Made by a program: the position numbers and the translations under genes. DNA of 47,032 nt from CAZFAP01 sp964516325. Its GTDB lineage: Bacteria; Auribacterota; JABMQX01. The DNA lies in the NCBI GenBank assembly GCA_964516325.1, contig CAZFAP010000011.1, positions 1 through 47,032 of the forward strand. The letters run 5' to 3'. The notes under the pieces were generated by a model. The model was not told the DNA's origin, made no database searches, and was given only the letters and a program-made list of their open reading frames with translations. Position 1 is the stretch's first letter; each line of letters begins with the position of its first letter. Positions 1 to 7,719 of the stretch are shown one piece after another.

Positions 1-2
1 AT

Positions 3-2147
3 TTTTTGGATAACCCAATAATCGCTGGCTTTGTGATGAATGTGCGCGACATCACGGAGCGCAAGCGGGCCGAGGAGGCACTCAGGCTTTCCCACCGTTT
101 GCTCGTAATCGCCAATCGCCACACGAAGATGCTGCCGCTGCTCAAAGAATTTGTGGGGGAAATCCGGAATTACACCGGGTGCGCCGCCGTGGGAATCCGC
201 CTTTTGGACGAAGAAGGCAACATCCCTTACCAGGCCTACGAGGGCTTCAGCGAGAGATTCTATGAATTAGAAAGCCCGCTCTCGATCAAATCTGACAGGT
301 GCATGTGTATCAATGTCATCAAGGGGGAGACTGATCCGAAGCTCCCGTTCTACACGGAAGGCGGCTCTTTCTACATGAACGGGACAACACGTTTCCTGGC
401 CACGCTGTCCGAGGAAGAGAAGGGCCGCACTCGCAACACCTGCAACGAGTTCGGATACGAGTCCGTGGCGCTGATCCCCATCCGCCTTGGGGAACGGCTC
501 CTTGGCCTGATCCACGTCGCCGACACTCGCGAGAACATGGTCCCCCTCCAGATGGTGAGGATGCTGGAAGACCCAGCAATGGAGCTGGGAGCGGCCATTG
601 AGCGACTGAAGGCGCAGGAGGCCCTCGCTGCAGAGAAAGAGCGCCTCAACGTGACGCTTCTCAGCATCGCCGACGGGGTGATCACCGCAGATACGCAGGG
701 CAAGGTCGTCCTGATGAACAAGGTTGCGGAAACGGCTACGGGCTGGCGCCAGCAGGAAGCGGAAGCGCGCGCCTTGGCTGAAGTTTTCCATATCATCAGT
801 GCCAGAACCCGTGAACGCTGCGAGAACCCCGTCGAAAAAGTCCTCGCGACGGGCGGCGTTGTCGGTTTAGCCGACGACACGGTTCTCATTGCGCGAGACG
901 GCACGGAGAGAAGACTTGCCGAGAGCGGCTCTCCCATTTGCGATAGAGACGGCAACACCATCGGCGTTGTTCTCGTCTTTCGTGACATCACCGAACGACT
1001 CAAGATGGAAGAACAACTCCTCAACGCCCAAAAGCTCGAGTCCGTCGGCATCTTGGCCGGCGGCATTGCCCACGATTTTAACAACCTCCTGACCCTCATC
1101 CTTGGCAATGTCAGCCTCGCTAAGGCCTTTGCCAGCCCGGAAGAGAGAATCTTCGAAAGGCTCAGTGAGGCAGAAAAGGCGTGTTACCGGGCGAAAGACC
1201 TGACCCAGCAGCTCCTCACCTTTTCCAGCGGGGGCGTGCCGATCAGAAAGCTGTGCTCCGTAGCGGAACTGCTGAGGGAGTCGGTCACGTTCGCCCTCCG
1301 AGGCTCAAATTGCGCTTGTGAGTTTTCCGTAGCCGCGGACCTCTGGCCAGCGGAGCTTGACCAGGGGCAGATTAACCAGGTCATCAACAATTTGATCATC
1401 AATGCTGTCCAGGCGATGCCCGAAGGAGGGGCAATCGAAGTCGGCGCCGAGAATATAACCGTCGGCGCCAAGGGAAGCCTCCCCCTTCGGGAAGGAAAGC
1501 ATGTGAAGATGGCGATCGAAGACCACGGAATCGGCATATCGCGGGAGCATCTTTCGAGAATCTTTGATCCCTTCTTCACCACCAAGCAGAAGGGAAGCGG
1601 GTTGGGGCTTTCGACCTGTCACCGCATAGTCAAAAATCATGGCGGCTGCATCACCGTCGAATCGGAAATGGGAAAAGGATCAACTTTCTGCGTCTATCTT
1701 CCGGCCTCGGCGAAGCGTATTCCGAAGAAGAGAGCTGCAAAACGGAAGGTCATTGTCGGCCAGGGAAGAGTCCTCGTTATGGACGATGAGGAAGCCATCC
1801 GAAAGCTCGCTGGCGACATCCTCAGCCGCTACGGATTTCAGGTGGAATTCGCGCCCGATGGCGCCGAAGCGATCCAGCTCTTCACGAATGCAAGAAAGTC
1901 CGGCAAGCCGTTCGACGTGGTGATTCTCGATTTGACCGTCCCCGGCGGGATGGGCGGCAAAGAGACAATCACGGAACTCCTCGGGATAGACCCGGAGGTC
2001 AAGGCCATCGTCTCGAGCGGGTACTCCAATGACCCGATACTGGCCGAGTTCAGAAAGCATGGCTTCAAGGGCGTGGTCGCCAAGCCGTACGAAATCCAGG
2101 AGTTGAGTCGCGTCGTTCATGACGTGGTGACCGGCGCCCTCAAATAG
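3..2147 (+). CDS. Hybrid sensor histidine kinase with receiver domain (5' truncated by window edge)
   Basis: The reading frame is open to the first base, so the N-terminus lies outside the window. The visible part begins in the tail of a PAS/PAC domain (VRDITERKRAEE). It continues with a GAF domain (about residues 30-205), a PAS domain (about 210-340), a HisKA domain with H-box GGIAHDFNN (His near visible residue 357), and an HATPase domain with DHGIGI and GSGLGLS boxes. A C-terminal receiver domain has VMDDEE, phosphoacceptor Asp near 643 (VILDLTV) and a KPY lysine. This layout is typical of soluble hybrid kinases that phosphorylate their own receiver. No membrane segment is visible in this part. 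The ligand and the output partner are unknown. The family call is secure. Confidence 0.95.
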   Translation, partial: FLDNPIIAGFVMNVRDITERKRAEEALRLSHRLLVIANRHTKMLPLLKEFVGEIRNYTGCAAVGIRLLDEEGNIPYQAYEGFSERFYELESPLSIKSDRCMCINVIKGETDPKLPFYTEGGSFYMNGTTRFLATLSEEEKGRTRNTCNEFGYESVALIPIRLGERLLGLIHVADTRENMVPLQMVRMLEDPAMELGAAIERLKAQEALAAEKERLNVTLLSIADGVITADTQGKVVLMNKVAETATGWRQQEAEARALAEVFHIISARTRERCENPVEKVLATGGVVGLADDTVLIARDGTERRLAESGSPICDRDGNTIGVVLVFRDITERLKMEEQLLNAQKLESVGILAGGIAHDFNNLLTLILGNVSLAKAFASPEERIFERLSEAEKACYRAKDLTQQLLTFSSGGVPIRKLCSVAELLRESVTFALRGSNCACEFSVAADLWPAELDQGQINQVINNLIINAVQAMPEGGAIEVGAENITVGAKGSLPLREGKHVKMAIEDHGIGISREHLSRIFDPFFTTKQKGSGLGLSTCHRIVKNHGGCITVESEMGKGSTFCVYLPASAKRIPKKRAAKRKVIVGQGRVLVMDDEEAIRKLAGDILSRYGFQVEFAPDGAEAIQLFTNARKSGKPFDVVILDLTVPGGMGGKETITELLGIDPEVKAIVSSGYSNDPILAEFRKHGFKGVVAKPYEIQELSRVVHDVVTGALK

Positions 2148-2305
2148 ATTCCGGGCGCTTGCTCGAGAAACACGGGCCCGGAGGTGGGAAAGTTTTTGTC
2201 GTTCGCCATCAACCGAAGCTGTCGTGCCTGGATGCTTTCGTACCGGTATCTGACGTCCGCGGACCGAAGCTGCGGAAATGGACGCGCGGTTGCAACTGGT
2301 TCAAA

Positions 2306-3202
2306 ATGAAACCGACCTGGCGGTTCATACAAGACGGCCCCCGTGATGCATTCATGAACATGGCCGTTGACGAGGCCGTGCTCCTGCACTGCATCGAGGG
2401 CAACTCTCCGCCGACGCTCCGATTCTACGAATGGGAGAAGCCCTCCATCTCGATCGGTTATGCGATGGATGCGGAGCTGGAATTGAACCTGCCCCTATGC
2501 CGTAAAAGGGGCGTCCCCGTTGTCCGAAGGATCACCGGCGGAGGGTTTTTCTTTCATAAGCGCGATATCACCTCCACGGTTGTTTTTCCGGAGGATTTTG
2601 GGGTCGGGGGTCGGGGGTCGGGAAAGAGGCTTTCGGTTCTGGAGAGCTATCGGCTGGTAAATCGTGCTCTGGCGGAAGGGTTGAAGGAGCTGGGGATCGT
2701 GACGTCGCTTCTGGAGACAAAGAGGGAAACAGCACACAGCAAACAGGAAACAGCGAACGTCTGCTTCGCCAACCCGACGGTCTATGACATTCTCCACGCC
2801 GGCAGAAAGCTCGCCGGAAGCGCCCAGCGACGCAAGAAATGCTGGGTGCTCCATCAAGGCTCTATGCTATTTTCTTCCGATTTTGTTACTATGTGTCCGT
2901 TGATGTCGCGCGTTGGCGCGAGCTCCAATTTTGGAGACGCAACGGCTGAGTTGGTTCCGTCCTCCGAGACCGTCCCCATGGCCCGGACGGCGGTCTGCCT
3001 GGAGGAAATCCTGGGCGAGAAACCGGACAGAAGCCGGGTTATCGCTGTGCTGAGCGAGAGTTTTGCTCGTGCTGTCGGAATCGAGTTGCAGGGCGCGCCG
3101 CTCACGACATCCGAGAGGGAACTGGCCGAACGCCTTCGGCGGGAAAAATACTCTACCGACGACTGGAATTTGAGGCGTTCCGCGGCGCCCGGAAATGGGT
3201 AA
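2306..3202 (+). CDS. Lipoate-protein ligase A / LipM-type octanoyltransferase family protein
   Basis: A 298-residue BPL_LplA_LipB-fold protein. RRITGGGFFFH matches the family RRxTGGGAVxH loop, and GRKLAGSAQRR (Lys168) is the lipoyl/octanoyl-AMP-binding lysine segment, followed by HQGSML. Members attach lipoate or transfer octanoate to lipoyl domains of 2-oxoacid dehydrogenases and GcvH; the sequence alone does not separate LplA from LipM. I chose the ATG at 2306 because MKPTWRFIQDGP matches the usual family N-terminus; an upstream TTG at 2159 would add 49 residues unlike the family. Two loops carry heptanucleotide tandem repeats (positions 2600-2620 and 2726-2753), which add residues not expected in the family. 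No lipoyl-domain protein lies nearby. Confidence 0.88.
   Translation: MKPTWRFIQDGPRDAFMNMAVDEAVLLHCIEGNSPPTLRFYEWEKPSISIGYAMDAELELNLPLCRKRGVPVVRRITGGGFFFHKRDITSTVVFPEDFGVGGRGSGKRLSVLESYRLVNRALAEGLKELGIVTSLLETKRETAHSKQETANVCFANPTVYDILHAGRKLAGSAQRRKKCWVLHQGSMLFSSDFVTMCPLMSRVGASSNFGDATAELVPSSETVPMARTAVCLEEILGEKPDRSRVIAVLSESFARAVGIELQGAPLTTSERELAERLRREKYSTDDWNLRRSAAPGNG
2600..2620 (+). repeat. Three exact heptamers GGGGTCG inside the ligase gene
   Basis: Three perfect head-to-tail copies of GGGGTCG (2600-2606, 2607-2613, 2614-2620). The 21 bp keep the reading frame and encode a Gly/Arg/Ser-rich insert just after the beta-strand TSTVVFPEDF, before the SVLESYRLV helix. The family normally has a loop here. 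Confidence 0.9.
2726..2753 (+). repeat. Four degenerate heptamers (GAAACAG type) inside the ligase gene
   Basis: GAAACAG, CACACAG, CAAACAG, GAAACAG in tandem, period seven, encoding a polar KRETAHSKQET-like stretch just before the conserved CFANP segment. This is the second heptamer tract in the same gene and again falls in a variable loop. Confidence 0.85.
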
Positions 3203-3221
3203 TACAAGGAGGTGTTTTGAG

Positions 3222-3872
3222 ATGAACAGACGAAAACGATTGCTGCTGCATTCAGTTCCCTTTATTGCGGCGGCTGCATTCCTGACGGCGTTAGCGGTTA
3301 CGGGTTGTGGCAAGAAGGAAGAGGGCGAGCAGGCAGGAGCACTTGGAGAAGGGAAGATCGTCGGCAAGAAAGTTCTCATGGTCATCGCCAGCAGCAATTT
3401 CCGCGACGAGGAGCTATTCGAGCCGAAGGAGGTCATCGAAAAAGCTGGCGGAAAAGTGACCGTAGCCTCATCAAGTCTTAAGACAGCAAAAGGAATGCTC
3501 GGCAAGACGTTCAAGCCGCAGGCTCTTCTGAAGGACGTTGAAGCCGACGACTACGATGCCGTCGTCTTCATCGGGGGAGCGGGGGCCTCGGAATATTGGG
3601 ATAATGCAGCGGCTCATTCACTGGCCAAAGCCGCTGCTGAGAACGGAAAACCCGTTTGTGCCATCTGCATAGCACCGGTGACCCTCGCAAACGCCGGCCT
3701 TCTGAAAGGAAAAAGGGCAACCGTCTGGGAGGGCGACGCGGACAAGATCAAGGCAAAAGGCGCCAAATACACTGGAGCGGACGTGGCGGTTGACGGGAAC
3801 GTCATCACCGCAAACGGCCCCAAAAGCGCGACGAAATTCGGCGAGGCGATCGTCCGCGCCCTGGGCAAGTAG
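3222..3872 (+). CDS. DJ-1/PfpI (glutamine amidotransferase-like) lipoprotein
   Basis: A 216-residue protein with a basic N-terminus, a hydrophobic stretch and a lipobox ending LAVTGC (Cys29), so it is predicted to be lipidated and exported. The mature part is a DJ-1/PfpI domain: VLMVIASSNFRDEELFEP, the nucleophile elbow AICIAP (Cys149), and GKRATVW. Family members include deglycase/chaperone-like DJ-1, PfpI-type hydrolases and glyoxalase III; the exact reaction cannot be told. The ATG at 3222 is set by a strong Shine-Dalgarno AAGGAGGT at 3206-3213. An upstream ATG at 3195 overlaps the previous gene and would bury the signal peptide. It starts 19 nt after the ligase stop, so the two may be co-transcribed. 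The lipoprotein location is unusual for this mostly cytoplasmic family. Confidence 0.9.
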   Translation: MNRRKRLLLHSVPFIAAAAFLTALAVTGCGKKEEGEQAGALGEGKIVGKKVLMVIASSNFRDEELFEPKEVIEKAGGKVTVASSSLKTAKGMLGKTFKPQALLKDVEADDYDAVVFIGGAGASEYWDNAAAHSLAKAAAENGKPVCAICIAPVTLANAGLLKGKRATVWEGDADKIKAKGAKYTGADVAVDGNVITANGPKSATKFGEAIVRALGK

Positions 3873-3985
3873 CGCCCCGCGCCGCCCCACACGTGAGCGG
3901 CTCATGAGTGCGCCGGCGCACAAGACCTTGCGACAGGCTTCCTTTCGGACATCATACTTTGACGGAATAGAAGGAGAAACCGGAC

Positions 3986-4012
3986 CATCCTGTTCGTCCT
4001 GTTATCCTGTCC
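3986..4012 (+). repeat. Intergenic TCCTGT tandem repeat (family A)
   Basis: TCCTGT occurs at 3988-3993, 3997-4002 and 4005-4010, spaced 8-9 nt. The 16-mer TCCTGTTATCCTGTCC at 3997-4012 occurs exactly, inverted, at 12338-12353. The rest of the 3873-4071 gap shows no further gene. Confidence 0.85.
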
Positions 4013-4071
4013 ATAGAAATACGTCATCGAACCCATGAATGAGACCACGCGGGCACATGGAAGGGCTGCCA

Positions 4072-4416
4072 ATGGACAAGTGCATCTTTTGTGAAATTGC
4101 CGAAAAACGGATCGAAAGCAAGATCGTGTATGAGGATGACAAGGTGTTGGCGTTCAAGGACATCCATCCCCAGTCGCCCGTCCACGTCCTCATCATCACA
4201 AAGAAACACATCCCCGGCGTCACCAGCGTCGAGGCAGCAGACCGCGAGCTCGTCGGCCACATGTTCGTGGTCAGCCAGCAGATCGCGAAAGATTTCTCGG
4301 TCTATCAGTGCGGATTTCGGTTAGTCGTGAACTCTGGCCCCGACGCAGGGCAGGCGGTCGGCCACCTTCACATGCACCTGCTGGGCGGCAGGACCCTGAA
4401 ATGGCCCCCGGGGTAG
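4072..4416 (+). CDS. HIT-family (histidine triad) nucleotide hydrolase, HINT branch
   Basis: A 114-residue protein with a CIFC zinc-type N-terminus, IVYEDDKVLAFKDI, and the histidine triad GHLHMHLLGG near the C-terminus. HINT proteins hydrolyse nucleoside phosphoramidates and aminoacyl-adenylates in the cytoplasm. The length matches HINT (about 115). The ATG at 4072 gives the standard MDKCIFCEI start; an in-frame ATG at 4039 would add 11 atypical residues. It stands alone with gaps of about 200 bases on both sides, and the following YbaK-type protein is another aminoacyl-metabolism quality-control enzyme. Confidence 0.95.
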   Translation: MDKCIFCEIAEKRIESKIVYEDDKVLAFKDIHPQSPVHVLIITKKHIPGVTSVEAADRELVGHMFVVSQQIAKDFSVYQCGFRLVVNSGPDAGQAVGHLHMHLLGGRTLKWPPG

Positions 4417-4641
4417 GAAATCCGCACTCGGTTTGCATGGGCCGACGGAACTTTTCAGTCAGCCGGATGGGTTTGCGATGACGAGCTTTCTCATGCGAAG
4501 TGAATTCCCGTGACCCAGCCCAAGGCAAGTTGAGCGGGGAGAAACCGCCAGCGGCGAAGGAATAGAGGTTTTCATGAAAGGGCATCCCGAATAGCCCAAG
4601 TCAACGGTCCGGGTCAAACGCTCAGAGAAGGAGATGCGAAG

Positions 4642-5112
4642 ATGGCTGCCTCAAAGAAATTGATTGACTTTCTGAAACAGGAAGGGGTCAAATTCGAGCA
4701 CTCCAGCCACCCCGAAGTCTATACCATGCAAGAGGTTGCTGCGGTCGAGCACGAACGGGGACGATTTGTTCTCAAGACCGTCGTCGTCAAAGCGGATGGG
4801 GAATTCCTGCTTGTGGCTCTCCCCGCGGCGCTCAAAGTTGACACCGAGGCGCTCGCAAAGCTGCTCGTCGCCAAGGAAGTCGCCGTCGCGGAGGAGCATG
4901 AATTCGCCAACCTTTTTCCGGAGTGCGAGGTGGGCGCCATGCCACCATTCGGGAATCTTTACGGTCTTCCCCTCTGGCTCGATAAGAGGCTGACTGCTTG
5001 TGACCACGTGGTCTTCAATGCTGGCACTCACACCGACACCATCAAAATGAGCTTCGCGGATTTCCAGAGGTTGGCTTCCCCCAAGATTGGCGAATTTGCG
5101 GCGATGAAGTGA
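4642..5112 (+). CDS. YbaK/ProX-type aminoacyl-tRNA deacylase
   Basis: A 156-residue single-domain protein of the YbaK/aa-tRNA deacylase (INS-like) family. It carries VLKTVVVKADGEFLL, the conserved EVGAMPPFGN turn and a C-terminal FNAGTHTDTIKMSF strand. Such free-standing editing factors hydrolyse mischarged tRNA (for example Cys-, Ala- or Ser-tRNA depending on subfamily); substrate choice cannot be read here. The start is supported by GAAGGAGAT at 4627-4635, just upstream of the ATG. It is the first gene after a 225-base gap that holds nothing I recognise, and it precedes the siroheme decarboxylase pair. Confidence 0.93.
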   Translation: MAASKKLIDFLKQEGVKFEHSSHPEVYTMQEVAAVEHERGRFVLKTVVVKADGEFLLVALPAALKVDTEALAKLLVAKEVAVAEEHEFANLFPECEVGAMPPFGNLYGLPLWLDKRLTACDHVVFNAGTHTDTIKMSFADFQRLASPKIGEFAAMK

Positions 5113-5191
5113 ACGGCGAGGCCCCTGGATACACGCGGGCGAAAGTATGTCGTGTGTGGGTCTGCGGCCCGCTTGCGGTTCCTGCAAAGCT

Positions 5192-5689
5192 ATGGACGAC
5201 CTCGACAAGAAAATACTCGACCTCATTCAGGAAGACTTTCCTTTACTTCCGCGTCCTTACGCCGCCATAGGGGAGAAGCTTGGATGCCCCGAGCAGGAGG
5301 TTTTCCGCAGGGTCCTGGCGATGAAAAAGTCGGGGGTGATTCGTAGGATCGGCGCCAATTTCGACTCGCGGAAGCTGGGCTACGCGACAACTTTGGTGGG
5401 CATGCGAGTCCCCGCGGAAAAGCTCGAACAGGCGGCAGCCCTCGTGAGTTCCTATCCTCAAGTAACGCATAATTATCAGAGGGAGGGACCGGTCAATCTG
5501 TGGTTCACGATTCTCGCGGAGTCGCTCCGCGAGCTTAAAAGGATATTGGACGAAATACGGGTCAAAGCGCCGGAAGAGGAGGTTCTCAACCTCCCTGCAA
5601 AGAAGGTATTCAAGCTGAAGGTTCGGTTTGATCCGGGCGCATTCACCGGTGGAGCTGTTCCGGTGGCGGGAGATTCCGAAGAGGCCTGA
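5192..5689 (+). CDS. Siroheme decarboxylase subunit, AhbA/NirD-like (Lrp/AsnC fold)
   Basis: A 165-residue protein with an N-terminal winged helix (LDKKILDLIQEDFPL) and an AsnC-like ligand domain carrying VIRRIGANFDSRKLGY and VTHNYQRE. These motifs mark the AhbA/AhbB/NirD-H-L-G family, which decarboxylates siroheme to didecarboxysiroheme on the alternative haem or haem d1 route. The His-x-Tyr motif belongs to the haem-binding site in the family. The start at 5192 gives the typical MDDLDKKI beginning; an ATG at 5147 is possible. A second family member lies at 6070. Assignment to AhbA rather than NirD rests on gene pairing and on the absence of other nir genes. Confidence 0.85.
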   Translation: MDDLDKKILDLIQEDFPLLPRPYAAIGEKLGCPEQEVFRRVLAMKKSGVIRRIGANFDSRKLGYATTLVGMRVPAEKLEQAAALVSSYPQVTHNYQREGPVNLWFTILAESLRELKRILDEIRVKAPEEEVLNLPAKKVFKLKVRFDPGAFTGGAVPVAGDSEEA

Positions 5690-5725
5690 AATTGCAGCGA
5701 GTCGAGCGTTCGCTGCGGATTTTTA

Positions 5726-5751
5726 CGCAGGGGCGTTCCTGCGGATTTTTT
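5726..5751 (+). terminator. Probable intrinsic terminator after the AhbA-like gene
   Basis: CGCAGG (5726-5731), six-base loop, CCTGCG (5738-5743), then GATTTTTT. It is a perfect 6-bp stem followed by a T run, 37 nt after the stop codon. The segment GCGTTC(G)CTGCGGATTTTT occurs twice here (about 5706 and 5733), so the terminator half is a direct duplication. The rest of the 380-base gap to the AhbB-like gene holds no recognisable gene. Confidence 0.6.
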
Positions 5752-6069
5752 CTCATCTCCGCGCGGAGGTTGAAGCGCCGGAGCTTCATCCAGTCTCCTC
5801 TCGTGGCTGTCAGGCTTGGGCGCCGCGGTCAAAAGTGTCCCGATGTGCTCTTCTCCTTGGCATGCATCGTGCTTTCACCGCTTCAGGATGATCCTGTGTG
5901 TGACGGGTGACGGCGTCAACTCAGCGCGCCTGGCACGGCGACCGATGCTCACCGATCGCATTTGTCTGCCGACCTGGTTGCCGCTCCCCGGCGCCCGTTG
6001 GCACGCAAGAAGCGGTTTTTGCGCGCGGCGTGTTCAAGATTGTCGTTCGGAGACGCTCAGGAGCTGACA

Positions 6070-6540
6070 ATGAAGCTGACCCCAACTGAAAAGAGAATTA
6101 TCTCTGTCTTTTCCGGCGATCTTCCGGAAAGCCTCACGCCGTTCCACGAAATCGCGACCCGCCTGGGAATTTCGGAGGAAGGAGTCCTTTCCGCGGTTGA
6201 CCGTTTCCGACGTTCCGGGCTTGTTCGGAGGTTTGGGGCTACGGTTGCCCACACGCGGGTCGGCTTCAAGGCCAATGCGATGGCGGCCTGGCGAGTCGCC
6301 GAAGAGGACGTGGAGGAAGCAGCGAGAGTTATCGTCTCCTGCCCCAACGTAAGCCATTGCTACCAGAGGAAGACCTGTTCCGCGTGGCCCTTTACCCTGT
6401 ACGCGATGATTCACGCTGAAACAAGGGAGGCATGCGAGAAGCTGGCGGCGGAGCTATCTCGCGCCATGAAAAACCAGGACTATACGTTGTTATTTACGAT
6501 TCGTGAATTCAAAAAAACCAGCCCTTCGTATTTTGTCTAA
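6070..6540 (+). CDS. Siroheme decarboxylase subunit, AhbB-like (Lrp/AsnC fold)
   Basis: A 156-residue paralogue of the protein at 5192, with a winged helix (MKLTPTEKRIISVFSG) and an AsnC-like domain with LVRRFGATVAHTRVGF and NVSHCYQR followed by WPFTLYAMIHA. The SHCYQR motif is typical of AhbB. With the AhbA-like partner it should form the siroheme decarboxylase that feeds AhbC and AhbD; those two are not in this window. The ATG at 6070 is preceded by AGGAG. Its last 38 bases overlap an alternative upstream start of the next gene. The gene is separated from its partner by 380 bases and a terminator, which is unusual because such pairs are often contiguous. Confidence 0.87.
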   Translation: MKLTPTEKRIISVFSGDLPESLTPFHEIATRLGISEEGVLSAVDRFRRSGLVRRFGATVAHTRVGFKANAMAAWRVAEEDVEEAARVIVSCPNVSHCYQRKTCSAWPFTLYAMIHAETREACEKLAAELSRAMKNQDYTLLFTIREFKKTSPSYFV

Positions 6541-6565
6541 GCCAAGCAGCGACCTTGAGGGGGAA

Positions 6566-7510
6566 ATGAGCGAAACCAAACCCCAGCGGCCGGAAAAAAT
6601 ATTGGTCGTTGACGACGAGTCCAGCAGGAGACAGACCCTCTCGGACTTCGCCGAGGGGCTCGGCTTTGGCATCACCGCCTTCTCCGATTGGAAATCCGCG
6701 CTCCTCGAAATACGGAGGGGGCGCTACGACCTTGTCATCACCGACCTTTTTCTGGACGGTCGCAGCGGCATTGATGTCGTGCGAGAGGTCAAGACCGTAG
6801 CTCCTGACACGGCGGTCATTGTCGTAACTCCCACCGCCTCCGTCGAGACGGCCATAGCCTCCATACGAGAGGGGGCTTATGATTACCTGACCATGCCTTT
6901 CACCTGCGGGGTACTCGAAGTCTCCATCAACCGAGCCCTCGAACACAGAAGGCTTCTGAGGGAGTCGAGGGAGAAGGAAGTCTATAAGAAGCTGGCAACC
7001 GAGGATGGGTTGACCAAGCTCAATAATTATACTTTCTTCCGTCAGGTCCTCGGGACGGAAGTCGAGAAGTCCCTGAGGTACGGTTACCCCGTGACGCTGC
7101 TGATGATTGACGTGGATGACCTGAAGGCTTATAACGACAGCCAGGGGCACATGGAGGGTAACCGATCGCTGATCAAGATTGGGGAAATCCTCAGAGGCTT
7201 CGTCCGAAAGGCGGACGTGGCCGCGAGATATGGCGGAGATGAGTTCGCCTTGATCTTCTCCCACACAGGGAAGGAACCGGGCATGTTCATCGGGGAAAGG
7301 CTTCGCCGTCTGGTGGAACAGACTCGGTTCAAGGGCGAGGAGACCCTCCCCAGCAAGCAAGTGACCATAAGCCTGGGGGTTGCGAGTTGTCCCGTTGACG
7401 CCAAAATCCCAGAGGAATTGATAAGCTGCGCAGACCAGGCTCTCTATGAGGCCAAAAGCAAGGGGAAAAACAGAGTCTGCCAATATGTGCAACAAAAAGA
7501 GCACCAGTAA
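6566..7510 (+). CDS. Response regulator diguanylate cyclase (REC-GGDEF)
   Basis: A 314-residue protein with an NtrC-like receiver (VVDDE, phosphoacceptor Asp60 in ITDLF) and a GGDEF domain. The active site is YGGDEF (223-227) and an intact RKAD inhibitory site lies at 214-217, so it should make c-di-GMP from GTP with product feedback. The receiver lacks the invariant Lys of the KPF motif: Met110 replaces it (LTMPFT), which may weaken phosphorylation-driven switching. I chose the ATG at 6566, preceded by GAGGGGG; an ATG at 6503 would overlap the previous gene by 38 bases. A hydrolase-type HD-GYP regulator follows 209 bases later. Confidence 0.93.
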   Translation: MSETKPQRPEKILVVDDESSRRQTLSDFAEGLGFGITAFSDWKSALLEIRRGRYDLVITDLFLDGRSGIDVVREVKTVAPDTAVIVVTPTASVETAIASIREGAYDYLTMPFTCGVLEVSINRALEHRRLLRESREKEVYKKLATEDGLTKLNNYTFFRQVLGTEVEKSLRYGYPVTLLMIDVDDLKAYNDSQGHMEGNRSLIKIGEILRGFVRKADVAARYGGDEFALIFSHTGKEPGMFIGERLRRLVEQTRFKGEETLPSKQVTISLGVASCPVDAKIPEELISCADQALYEAKSKGKNRVCQYVQQKEHQ

Positions 7511-7516
7511 CCTGAC

Positions 7517-7539
7517 CGTTGGGGCGTTGTGCCCCAACG
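7517..7539 (+). repeat. Perfect 9-bp-stem hairpin directly after the diguanylate cyclase
   Basis: CGTTGGGGC (7517-7525), loop GTTGT, GCCCCAACG (7531-7539), beginning six bases after the stop codon. There is no T run, so it is not a classical terminator; it may stabilise the 3' end or be a dispersed palindrome. Confidence 0.8.
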
Positions 7540-7719
7540 ACTCACCTCGCGTTCCGGCTCTCCATCAGCACCGGGTTTCGGCGCGACATCCAAGTGCCCT
7601 TGCAGATATACAAGCCGATGTTTCCTCGCTCGGCGAGAAACGAGAAGTCCGGCAACCCGAGCCTGCTCGGAACGTTCGCCGTGGGGGGAGAAACCATTTC
7701 TCAGCCGGGGGAGATACCT

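Noticed and set aside
267..791. Long - strand frames antisense to the first sensor kinase
   Set aside because: Codon mirror of a GC-rich gene; no recognisable motif, and the + strand product is a clear kinase.
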